Assembly (NCBI GenBank): GCA_965230515.1
Contig: OZ246007.1
Span: 1,674,001-1,738,000, forward strand
Source of the DNA: JAJFKB01 sp965230515
GTDB lineage: Bacteria; Pseudomonadota; Gammaproteobacteria; Pseudomonadales; IMCC2047
DNA: 64,000 bases
Direction of reading: 5' to 3'
Position 1 is the first letter of the stretch, and each line of letters starts with the position of its first letter. A program made the translations under genes and the position numbers. Shown one piece after another: positions 53,500 through 61,751 of this stretch. A model generated the notes under the pieces. That model was not told the origin of the DNA, searched no databases, and worked only from the letters and a program-made list of their open reading frames with translations.

Positions 53500-55050
53500 A
53501 TGGTAATAAGCCTTAAAAAACAAACAAAACCGCAGATACAGTTTTTTATCGCCTGTGCAGCGGTTATTTTCCTGAGTATTGGCAGCGCCCGGTATGTGTT
53601 GCTCTCAAATTATGACCAGTTATTACAAAATGACGCACACATATTTGATGTTCGTATTAAAAACCTGACCAGTCATGTTTCGCTGATCAAAACCAATCTG
53701 CTCACACTCAAAACCGCCATTACCAATAACATCGCCCTCGCCAAGCAAAAGCAGCTCGACTTCCCGATGCCCAAAGATATTTCTACTGCACCAAACTCGA
53801 CACTGTTTACAACAGGCGACCCGATACAGACCCTGCTGATCTATCGGTCCCCGGATAAGCGCACGCCGGCTTTTTATAACCAGCTAAAGGCCAGCAACGC
53901 ATTACTGCCAACCTTACAGCAGGTATTAAAAAACATTCCCAATAGTCTTTGGATATTTTATGTCTCTAAAGAGGGGTTCAGCTTTCTCTCTCCGGAAATA
54001 CCGCGTATCCCTTCAGAGAAGTACACCTATAGCTCGATATTCTGGACACAAACCATACCGGAGAATAATCCCGATCTAGATATGGTTGTTACCGACGCCT
54101 ATGAAGATTATTTCAGCAAGGAACTGGTGATTACCATAACGATTCCTGTGGTTTTTGAGGATGTGTTTGTAGGGCTAATCGGTTTTGATCTGGGCATCAA
54201 CGCATTACTGGAAATCAGCCAGCAACATCAAAGCGTTGGCCAAACATTCATTTTTGACGACCAACACTCACTGGTACATTCGAACAGAAATGCCTTTAAT
54301 ACGACCAATATGCCGGATTTCAATGGCAAAAGGAACCCGCCAAAAGACAGGTTTCACAACGCTAAGAACGGCTATTGGAATAGAACGGATATCTTCGGGC
54401 AGGAGCTCTACGCCATGCACTGGATTGATACACAGAACCTGCTCGATGAGTCAATCAAAATGAGTATTAGAGAACTGGCAGCTATCACAGTGACAGCGCT
54501 TGTCCTAATTCTCTTTCTTTTTCGATTACGCAACTACGGCAATAAAATTACCGAACTTTCCAATTCTGACCCACTGACAGGGCTGCTCAACCGACGCGCA
54601 ATGAAAGAGATAAGCGGTTACCAGATTGCTATGTGCCACAGAAACAACCGACCGATATCACTGGCAATACTGGACATTGATCACTTCAAGAAGATTAATG
54701 ACCAATTTGGTCATGATATTGGTGATCAGGTTTTGAAGCTTTTTGCAGAAAAACTGGAATCAGAAACTCGAACCAACGATCTGGTATGTCGATATGGCGG
54801 CGAAGAGTTTATTATTTGCCTGCCAGAGCTCGACAAAAAAAGTGCTCTAGATATCATTTTGCGTTTTCAGGGAATGGATCTTAAAGCGGGCTCTTCTGAC
54901 AGGATTAATATCACCTTTAGCGCTGGCATCGCCCAGATTAATCCGGGCGAGACACTGGAAGCTGCTACAAAAAAAGCTGATCAGGCCCTGCTTTACGCCA
55001 AACAGCAGGGTCGCAACCGAATAGAGGTCTGCGCTGATTCTGCACAATAA
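53500..55050 (+). CDS. Membrane diguanylate cyclase with extracytoplasmic sensor domain
   Basis: This 516-residue protein has an N-terminal membrane segment (FFIACAAVIFLSIGSARYVLL) and a periplasmic domain of about 290 residues with Cache-like features (FYVSKEGFSFLSPEIPRIP, TITIPVVFEDVFVGLIGFDLGI). A second membrane segment follows near residue 335, then a GGDEF domain. The GGDEF motif reads YGGEEF, an active variant, after DPLTGLLNRRAM and ILDIDHFKKINDQFGHDIGD. It would make c-di-GMP in response to a periplasmic signal. It is convergent with the next GGDEF gene; the stops are 30 bp apart. Confidence 0.9.
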   Translation: MVISLKKQTKPQIQFFIACAAVIFLSIGSARYVLLSNYDQLLQNDAHIFDVRIKNLTSHVSLIKTNLLTLKTAITNNIALAKQKQLDFPMPKDISTAPNSTLFTTGDPIQTLLIYRSPDKRTPAFYNQLKASNALLPTLQQVLKNIPNSLWIFYVSKEGFSFLSPEIPRIPSEKYTYSSIFWTQTIPENNPDLDMVVTDAYEDYFSKELVITITIPVVFEDVFVGLIGFDLGINALLEISQQHQSVGQTFIFDDQHSLVHSNRNAFNTTNMPDFNGKRNPPKDRFHNAKNGYWNRTDIFGQELYAMHWIDTQNLLDESIKMSIRELAAITVTALVLILFLFRLRNYGNKITELSNSDPLTGLLNRRAMKEISGYQIAMCHRNNRPISLAILDIDHFKKINDQFGHDIGDQVLKLFAEKLESETRTNDLVCRYGGEEFIICLPELDKKSALDIILRFQGMDLKAGSSDRINITFSAGIAQINPGETLEAATKKADQALLYAKQQGRNRIEVCADSAQ

Positions 55051-55080
55051 TCGCGCTCAACCAGCCGATTCGGTCATTCC

Positions 55081-56127
55081 CTAGAACAGCTCTACATCCC
55101 CGGTGGTGCGGCGCTCCTTTAATACGCCTGATTTAACGAGTTCATTGTAATTATGGGTCTGATTTCTGCCATGCTCCTTCGCATAGTAGAGCGCCTGATC
55201 CGCATGCTCTACGACAGTGGAAGGGTGATCTTGTGCAGCAATTTTTACCATGCCGATACTGACTGTAACCTGACCTATTTGCGGGAACTCATATTGTTCC
55301 AGTTTCTTGCGAAATCGCTCAAAAACTGCAAGCGCTTTCGCCTCATCAACCTGAGCCAGCACCACGACGAACTCCTCCCCACCATAACGAAATAACAGAT
55401 CCCTGCTGCGAAAGGTTTTTTTCATTAGATCAGAGAAAAGCAGCAACACCTCATCACCGTAAACATGACCAAATTGGTCATTAATCTTCTTGAAGTGATC
55501 TATGTCCATCACTCCGAGCCAATGGCTTTTTGTATCAAGCGCGTGCCTTCGCTCTTCACCGGTGGGTGAGGTGGACCCACTCTTTCTTGAACTCAAAGAT
55601 AGCAGTGCCGATATTCGGTCATCAAAGGTTTTACGGTTCAGCAACCCGGTCAATGTATCATGTTCGTTATCATCAATAATGGCCAGAAAGTTGCTGTGTA
55701 TTCTGAGAAAACACTGTACCAGTTTTTCAGTGGTCCTGGAGCAATGCTCCCCTATAATAAAAAGGACACTGATTACCTCATCATCGATAACTACCGGAAA
55801 AAGTACTCTTTTTGTTCCATTTACCTTTTCCGAGATAACCGTCTGCGACTCGATACAGTTGATGATGGATTGGTCTCGATGAATTCTCTGTAGCCCGTAC
55901 TCACTGGGAACCAGATTAAAACAATCGGCACAAGCGTCCTCCGGAACCGAGGCGGTTTCTTCCAGCAAATCTCCCTCTTTACCATCAATGACACGAAAAA
56001 TGATCAGGGCACTGCAACCGATATAATCATACAAGGTCCTGGCAAGAACCCTCTCTAGCGATTTTTTATCGCGCTCTTCGGTGATATGTATGACTGACTC
56101 TAAAAGGTTTCTCTCTTTATTCGACAT
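55081..56127 (-). CDS. Soluble diguanylate cyclase with GAF-like sensor
   Basis: This is a protein of about 348 residues with an N-terminal GAF-like region (SLERVLARTLYDYIGCSALIIFRVIDGKEGDLLEETASVP and RVLFPVVIDDEVISVLFIIGEH) and a C-terminal GGDEF domain with DTLTGLLNRKTFDDR, DIDHFKKINDQFGHVYGDE and the motif YGGEEF. No membrane segment is seen. The ATG at 56127 with GGGGAAG upstream is preferred to a GTG at 56220. It lies between the acyl-CoA synthetase/sensor block and the hcr operon. The signal is unknown. Confidence 0.87.
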   Translation of the reverse strand: MSNKERNLLESVIHITEERDKKSLERVLARTLYDYIGCSALIIFRVIDGKEGDLLEETASVPEDACADCFNLVPSEYGLQRIHRDQSIINCIESQTVISEKVNGTKRVLFPVVIDDEVISVLFIIGEHCSRTTEKLVQCFLRIHSNFLAIIDDNEHDTLTGLLNRKTFDDRISALLSLSSRKSGSTSPTGEERRHALDTKSHWLGVMDIDHFKKINDQFGHVYGDEVLLLFSDLMKKTFRSRDLLFRYGGEEFVVVLAQVDEAKALAVFERFRKKLEQYEFPQIGQVTVSIGMVKIAAQDHPSTVVEHADQALYYAKEHGRNQTHNYNELVKSGVLKERRTTGDVELF

Positions 56128-56370
56128 TCGACACTCGCTTCCCCTAAAGCAATGACTAACAGAATAAGACCTCTTTACCAGCTGATTGTTCTTGGACTCC
56201 GGGAATGTGTTGAGTAACACTTATGAAGAACACTTCCCTATGTATGCGCTTTATTAATTTTGAGACATGATACGTAATTTATATCAGCTTTACCAATTAT
56301 GCAGCATGTTCTAACCAAAGGCGAAAAGCATAAATGTGGCGCAGCTATGAGTAGCAGAAACTTGATACCA

Positions 56371-56402
56371 ACCTTGCCCACGCCATGATGGCCGGGCAAG
56401 GT
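56371..56402. terminator. Strong hairpin downstream of hcrB
   Basis: ACCTTGCCC and GGGCAAGGT form a perfect 9-bp stem. It lies 43 bp past the hcrB stop codon in a gap with no gene (56128-56444). No T-run follows on the minus strand, so it may be a Rho-dependent or mRNA-stabilising structure. Confidence 0.55.
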
Positions 56403-56444
56403 GATAAGACTTCAGGTTATCAGGAGATGTAACAAATCCCTGAA

Positions 56445-57410
56445 TCAAAGCAGTTCAGTGAGTAGCCTTCTCGCGACATTAACTACCACTTTGCTGCGAT
56501 AGGGCCCTGGCGTGAAGGTACTTCGCATCGGTTTGGATTGAACTCTCACCAATTTCACCAACGCCTTAAGCGTTTCTTCATCAACGGGTTTGCCAAAGTT
56601 CTCTTCCGCGCCCTCTATAAACACCGGACGCGAATTGGTGCCGGTTAAGGCAATGCGGGCATCTTCTACCTTGCCGTCTGCACTCTTAACGGCAACAGCA
56701 ACTCCGACCAGCGGAAAATCGACACCACCCCTTACCCTGACCTTGCGATACTCTGAGCGGTAACTGTCCAGTTTCTCAACGAAAACTGACACCAATAGTT
56801 CGCCTGGCTTCAGTAGCAGATAGTTAGCGCCATCTTCCTGATACATATCTTTCAGGTCAATGACACGTTTACCTTCGGCGGAAACCAACTCAACTTTAGC
56901 ACCATGCACCAGCATGGCCGGTGCCAGATCTCCACTGAATGCTGCACGGCAAATGTTGCCCTGAGGTGCAACGTGACAGATATCACCACGATATTTAAGG
57001 CAATAGTTGTTGGACTTACGCCACCACTCACTCTGATTATAGAACTGGCAGCGGGTATCAAGACAGAGGTTGCCCCCTACCGTTGCAGACTGTCGATGGG
57101 TCGCGCCGGCTATAGTCTCTGCAGCCTGTGCCAGAACACTATAATCCTGACTGATCAACGGGTTTTCAATAAGTTGTTGCAGTGTGACGCCGGCACCGAT
57201 TTTCAGGCCGCCATCAGTCTCCTCAATCTGTTGCATTTCGGCAACCTCGGAGAGGTCCACAACTGTGCTCGGCGTTTCCAGGCCTCTTCTCAGGTTAGGC
57301 ACAAAGTCAGTGCCACCCGCAACAAATCTGGCATCCTCAGCTACGCCCAGAGCCACTGCTTCTTCAGCGGTTTTTGGTTGTCTAATCTCAAATTCTGGTA
57401 GCAGTTCCAT
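56445..57410 (-). CDS. hcrB: 4-Hydroxybenzoyl-CoA reductase beta subunit (FAD, extra [4Fe-4S])
   Basis: This 321-residue FAD-binding subunit of the xanthine dehydrogenase family has the FAD loop FVAGGTDFVPNLRRG and TVGGNLCLDTRC. Unlike ordinary family members it carries an insertion of about 40 residues with C121, C137, C145 and C154. These sit one position from the four cysteines (122, 138, 146, 155) known to hold the extra [4Fe-4S] cluster in the Thauera aromatica enzyme. That makes the identification specific. The enzyme removes the para-hydroxyl from 4-hydroxybenzoyl-CoA using low-potential ferredoxin. The start overlaps the hcrA stop by 1 bp. It is the last gene of its operon. Confidence 0.95.
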   Translation of the reverse strand: MELLPEFEIRQPKTAEEAVALGVAEDARFVAGGTDFVPNLRRGLETPSTVVDLSEVAEMQQIEETDGGLKIGAGVTLQQLIENPLISQDYSVLAQAAETIAGATHRQSATVGGNLCLDTRCQFYNQSEWWRKSNNYCLKYRGDICHVAPQGNICRAAFSGDLAPAMLVHGAKVELVSAEGKRVIDLKDMYQEDGANYLLLKPGELLVSVFVEKLDSYRSEYRKVRVRGGVDFPLVGVAVAVKSADGKVEDARIALTGTNSRPVFIEGAEENFGKPVDEETLKALVKLVRVQSKPMRSTFTPGPYRSKVVVNVARRLLTELL

Positions 57411-59764
57411 TAGACACCCCCCTTTCCGGACTGACTTCGTTTGTTTGCCCTTTCCTGCTTGACCAATGCATCAATCACACGGTCAGGCGTAATGGGTGTT
57501 TCGGTCATCTCGATACCGATCGCATCACGTACCGCTGAAGACACCGCAGCCAGCACGCTGGATAGCATGCCTTCACTGGCTTCTTTGGCGCCAAAAGGCC
57601 CGTTCGGATCGATTGGTTCTATAATCTTCACTTCGATATCCGGTGACTCCACGATAGTGGGGAACCGATAATCCAGGAAATTAGCATTCATATGCAGACC
57701 GTTTTGAAAGCCTGTCTCTTCAGAAATCGCCTGCCCCAGACCCATCCATACACCACCCTGTATCTGGCCCTCAACAGACAAGGGATTGATTGCAAAACCA
57801 CAATCATGGGCACACCAGATCTTATCAACTGTAACCAGCCCCGTATCCTCATCGACCGTAACTTCAGCCACTGTGGCTCCGTAGGAATAACCAGGTGATG
57901 AACCGACTGCAGCTCCACGCTGTTTACCCATACCCTGGAATTCACGAGGCACAAAATACATACCCTTCGCAGTAATCGTACCGGAACCTATGATCGCCTG
58001 ATCCACAATATCCTGAAAAGGGACAGCCGTTTCAGGACTTCCCTTAACCCGGTACATCTCTCCCATGCACTCTACATCTTCTACAGCGCATTCAAATTTA
58101 CTGGCAGCCGCATCTACAAGAATTTTCTTAAGATTTTTTGCAGCATCCATGGCCGCACTACCAACCATCACTGTAACCCGTGAAGAATAGGAACCGTTAT
58201 CCTTAGGCGTAATTGCACTATCATTTGCAATGACGCGAAGGCGTCCATAATCGACACCCAGAATCTCTGCAACTGACTGCATAATAATGGTTGAAGATCC
58301 CTGCCCTATATCCGAAGCACCAGTCAGAATGGTGATACCACCGTCAAAATCCAGCTTCAAAATAATGGTTGCGTGAGGTTCACCTGTCCAGTGCACAGGT
58401 TTTCCTGCACCACTGACAAAATGGGAGCACGCCACACCCACCCCTTTACCACGAGGTAGCTGCCGACGTTTTTCTTTCCAATTACTGGCCTCTTCAACCC
58501 AATCAATACACTCAGGCAATCCATAGGTTTTTGCCCGTAAACCATTGATAGTCTCAAAATTGGGCGCCAGCAGGTTAGCGCGTCTTACTTCTATCGCATC
58601 AAGATCCATCTCTTCGGCAATACTGTCCAGCAAAGCCTCAAATGCAAAACGGATATTAACGGTACCATGGCCACGCATCGCACCACATCCAGGATTATTG
58701 GTATAAACTCGGCGTCCGATATATTTGACATTCGGAATATCATAGATGGCATGCAGCAGCGCTCCGGAATAGAGAATGGTGATCACACCATACCCTGCAT
58801 AGGCACCCCCGCGCTGGACCACTTCTGCCTCACAGGCAGTAATTTGACCGTTTTTCTTGATGCCCATTTTGACGCGAACATCCGTTTCAGGGCGCCCTTT
58901 ATGGGTCAAAAAGGTTTCTTCACGCGTCAGTTTCATTTTAACCTTACCACCAGCTGCTTTAGCCAGAAGACAGGCGATAATTTCAAAATTCAGCGTTTCC
59001 GTGCGCGCACCAAAACCACCTCCTACGAAGGGCTTGATAACCCGAATTCGTGAAGAGTCCATTCCTGTGCACTGCGTCAGCATCAGATGCACGTAGTAAG
59101 GCACCTGAGTGACTGATTTCAATGTCAGCTGATCGCGCTCGGCATCATATTCCGCCAGTGAGGCATGTGGTTCCATATGAGCATGTGTCACTTCACCACA
59201 GTGATAGGTTTGTTCCAGCACCAGATCGGCTTCACCGAAACCCTGCTCGACACTGCCAAACTCGTCATCAACTGAGCGTTCCAGGTTACCTTTACGCTTT
59301 TCATGAATCTGCACCGCGTCAGGCGCCATCGCCTCTTCAGTGGTAAAATAAGCAGGTAACTCGTTCACCTCAAGTTCAATTAAATCCAGCGCCTGTTGCG
59401 CCGTCTTTTCATCAATGGCTGCTACCGCCGCAACGGCATCGCCACGATAACGCAATTTACCTCGTGCTAAAGGATATTCATTTTCGGAAATAGGCAAAAT
59501 ACCAAAGGGAGCACCACAATCCTCCCCGGTAATAACCGCCTCAACACCAGGCAAGGCTCTCGCCTTGGAGATATCTATATTGACAATCTCGGCATGTGCG
59601 TAGGGACTTCTCAATATCACACCCACTAACGCACCTTCAGCATCAAGGTCCGCAGTATACTTTGCCTGACCGGATACTTTCTCAATACCATCAATCAGTG
59701 GAATACGCGCTCCCGCCGCCTTATTAGGCTTTACGTGCGTAAGGTCCTGCTGGGGTCTGTTCAT
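57410..59764 (-). CDS. hcrA: 4-Hydroxybenzoyl-CoA reductase alpha subunit (molybdenum cofactor)
   Basis: This 784-residue molybdenum subunit of the xanthine dehydrogenase family begins IPLIDGIEKVSGQAKYTADLDAEGALVG, the usual domain start. VIKPFVGGGFGARTETLNFE and FGAKEASEGMLSSVLAAVSSAVRDAIGIEM are cofactor-binding motifs, and GCGAMRGHGTVNIRFAFEAL and ILTGASDIGQGSSTIIMQ are typical. Length is close to the 769 residues of the Thauera enzyme. The start overlaps the hcrC stop by 4 bp. Assignment to 4-hydroxybenzoyl-CoA rather than another substrate relies on the diagnostic HcrB next to it. Confidence 0.93.
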   Translation of the reverse strand: MNRPQQDLTHVKPNKAAGARIPLIDGIEKVSGQAKYTADLDAEGALVGVILRSPYAHAEIVNIDISKARALPGVEAVITGEDCGAPFGILPISENEYPLARGKLRYRGDAVAAVAAIDEKTAQQALDLIELEVNELPAYFTTEEAMAPDAVQIHEKRKGNLERSVDDEFGSVEQGFGEADLVLEQTYHCGEVTHAHMEPHASLAEYDAERDQLTLKSVTQVPYYVHLMLTQCTGMDSSRIRVIKPFVGGGFGARTETLNFEIIACLLAKAAGGKVKMKLTREETFLTHKGRPETDVRVKMGIKKNGQITACEAEVVQRGGAYAGYGVITILYSGALLHAIYDIPNVKYIGRRVYTNNPGCGAMRGHGTVNIRFAFEALLDSIAEEMDLDAIEVRRANLLAPNFETINGLRAKTYGLPECIDWVEEASNWKEKRRQLPRGKGVGVACSHFVSGAGKPVHWTGEPHATIILKLDFDGGITILTGASDIGQGSSTIIMQSVAEILGVDYGRLRVIANDSAITPKDNGSYSSRVTVMVGSAAMDAAKNLKKILVDAAASKFECAVEDVECMGEMYRVKGSPETAVPFQDIVDQAIIGSGTITAKGMYFVPREFQGMGKQRGAAVGSSPGYSYGATVAEVTVDEDTGLVTVDKIWCAHDCGFAINPLSVEGQIQGGVWMGLGQAISEETGFQNGLHMNANFLDYRFPTIVESPDIEVKIIEPIDPNGPFGAKEASEGMLSSVLAAVSSAVRDAIGIEMTETPITPDRVIDALVKQERANKRSQSGKGGV

Positions 59765-60252
59765 TTTGTTGCCCCCACTTCTTCTGCTACTACCGCCTTA
59801 ACCGAATCAAGAATTTTGACATAACCGGTACAACGGCAAAGATTTCCCTCTAGTGCCTTCCTGATCTCATCATCAGATGGATCGGCATTGTTCCTTAACA
59901 GGGCCTCGGAAGCCATAACCATGCCTGGCGTGCAAAAACCACACTGGGTACCCAGCTTCTCGTGGAAATTTTTCTGTAGGGATGACAAACGTCCATTTTC
60001 CGACAGCGATTCTACTGTTTCAATTTCCTTTCCATTGACCTTCGACGCTAACGTGATGCAGGAAAGCATCGGTTTACCATCTACCAGAACTGTACAGGCA
60101 CCGCACTCACCCCCGTCACACCCCATTTTGGTGCCGGTCAATCTCAACTCTTCACGAAGGTAATCTATTAACAACAGATTCGGCGGTACCAGACTTTCCC
60201 GCCTTCTTCCGTTCACCGTCACGTCGAGCACAGACTTTGAACTCTGTCTCAT
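59761..60252 (-). CDS. hcrC: 4-Hydroxybenzoyl-CoA reductase gamma subunit (two [2Fe-2S])
   Basis: This 163-residue protein has the plant-type [2Fe-2S] site (TKMGCDGGECGACTVLVDGKPMLSC) and the second [2Fe-2S] site (TQCGFCTPGM and GNLCRCTGYVKI), the standard small subunit of the xanthine dehydrogenase family. ATG 60252 preceded by AGAGGA is preferred to a TTG at 60279 that has no correctly spaced ribosome site; the chosen length equals known HcrC proteins. The gene order here is C-A-B, unlike B-A-C in Thauera. Confidence 0.93.
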   Translation of the reverse strand: MRQSSKSVLDVTVNGRRRESLVPPNLLLIDYLREELRLTGTKMGCDGGECGACTVLVDGKPMLSCITLASKVNGKEIETVESLSENGRLSSLQKNFHEKLGTQCGFCTPGMVMASEALLRNNADPSDDEIRKALEGNLCRCTGYVKILDSVKAVVAEEVGATK

Positions 60253-60385
60253 TTCAACAATCCTCTCATCTATTGCCAACCCTCTCTGGGGCTTTCAGCC
60301 AATTTTGCGAAAATACGTCGCACCCCCCTGGGTTCCGTTAGCAAGCTAGCGTTCTCCCTCCTCCCGGTGCTGTTAAATTTGATGG

Positions 60386-60910
60386 CTAACCCTGCTCCAC
60401 TGGTGGATCATTATCTTCAACCCACTCATTTTCATCATCAGGATAATCCAACAACCATTTTTCCACCCACTGAACATGCTCCTGTTCTTCTTTGGCCATC
60501 TCCTGAGCCATTTTTTTCACTTCATCGTTTGTCACTTTCTCGGCAACATCTGCAAAGTAAGCCGCAGCTCGCTTTTCATTATGCAGCGCCAGCAACAGTG
60601 CTTCACGTGGTGTCATCAAATAGTGCAGATCGCTGAAATCACCGGTTTCCGGCCCTTCCGGAGAAGTCCATTTATAGTCAGTTTTTGGTACATCCAGATT
60701 AAGTTGCGAGATCTGACGCTGAACCCCTTCAGCGTGCAATTCTTCTATATCCGCCATTTCACGGAATATTTCTGCTACTTTGGTGTTATTGTGTGCGTCC
60801 ATCGATTCTGCCATTTCGGCATAGCGTTCGCTTGCTTCTGTTTCCACGGCCAACACAAAGGCCAGCATATCAGACACACTTTCCAGCTTTAGATGCTCAT
60901 TGGTAGTCAT
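60386..60910 (-). CDS. Ferritin-like/rubrerythrin-family di-iron protein
   Basis: This 174-residue all-helical protein has two carboxylate/histidine motifs: ETEASERYAEMAE...DIEELHAEGV (E...ExxH) and LHNEKRAAAYFADVAE...AKEEQEHVQWVEKWL (E...ExxH). This is the di-iron site pattern of rubrerythrins. The rubredoxin domain that many of them carry at the C-terminus is missing; instead there is a short acidic tail (DDENEWVEDNDPPVEQ). It sits between korB (2-bp gap) and hcrC. It may protect oxygen-sensitive Fe-S enzymes by removing peroxide or oxygen. Confidence 0.85.
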   Translation of the reverse strand: MTTNEHLKLESVSDMLAFVLAVETEASERYAEMAESMDAHNNTKVAEIFREMADIEELHAEGVQRQISQLNLDVPKTDYKWTSPEGPETGDFSDLHYLMTPREALLLALHNEKRAAAYFADVAEKVTNDEVKKMAQEMAKEEQEHVQWVEKWLLDYPDDENEWVEDNDPPVEQG

Positions 60911-60912
60911 TG

Positions 60913-61749
60913 TTACACCTCAAATTGGCCAGTGAAATCATAGGTTGCTGTTGAACTGTTATCCTGGTTCAACTTAAAAGGTTCCCTTTCACCACGGTAA
61001 AGGGGACCAATATTAAAACCGTCATCGGTCATGAGACGTCGTGCGGCACGTGCCGGATCAGAAGTTGCCTCCACCGGAGCAGGACGTACTTTATTACGCC
61101 AGTCTTTCTGGTCCGGACGATAGGTCACGCAGGGACTCAGGATCTGTACAAAGGAGAAGCCTGGGTGATTAATCGCTTCTTCAATCATCGCTGCGGTTCC
61201 TTTTGGATCACCCGAAAATGCTCGACCCAGGAAGTTTGCACCTGAAGCCAGCGCAATCACCAGCGGATGGAACGGGCTGACACCTGTACCGCCCGGGGTT
61301 AAAGCACTGTCCCAGAAAGGGTCGGTAGTCGGTGACGCCTGCCCCTTGGTCATTCCATATACCTGGTTATCCATAACAATATAGGTAATGTCCACATTAC
61401 GACGACAAGCGTGCATAAAGTGGTTGCCGCCAATTGAAAATCCATCACCATCGCCACCTGTACAAATAACGGTCAGTTCCGGTCTAGCTACTTTTAAACC
61501 GGTAGACAGCGCCAGAGATCTTCCATGGACACCATGGAAACCATAGGTTGAGGTATAGGCCGGAATACGGGATGAACAACCAATACCCGAGATCACGGCA
61601 ACATCTTCCGGCTTCAGCGCCAGGTTGGCCATCGCTTTTGTTAACGCCTGCAAAACTGAATAATCGCCACAACCAGGGCACCATACAGGCTTCAATCCAG
61701 ATTTATAATCTGATGCAACTAACGCGATATCACTTGCTGCTTGGTTCAT
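60913..61749 (-). CDS. korB: 2-Oxoglutarate:ferredoxin oxidoreductase beta subunit
   Basis: This protein of about 278 residues with a thiamine diphosphate site has PVWCPGCGDYSVLQAL, GIGCSSRIPAYTSTYGFHGVHGRSLALSTGLKVARP and CTGGDGDGFSIGGNHFMHACRRNVDITYIVMDNQVYGMTKGQASPTT. This is the KorB/OorB-type beta subunit. ATG 61749 follows GGAG and is 2 bp past the korA stop. KorAB reduces ferredoxin during 2-oxoglutarate oxidation. In Thauera, korAB sits in the benzoyl-CoA gene cluster and feeds the ring reductase. Confidence 0.9.
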   Translation of the reverse strand: MNQAASDIALVASDYKSGLKPVWCPGCGDYSVLQALTKAMANLALKPEDVAVISGIGCSSRIPAYTSTYGFHGVHGRSLALSTGLKVARPELTVICTGGDGDGFSIGGNHFMHACRRNVDITYIVMDNQVYGMTKGQASPTTDPFWDSALTPGGTGVSPFHPLVIALASGANFLGRAFSGDPKGTAAMIEEAINHPGFSFVQILSPCVTYRPDQKDWRNKVRPAPVEATSDPARAARRLMTDDGFNIGPLYRGEREPFKLNQDNSSTATYDFTGQFEV

Positions 61750-61751
61750 GG

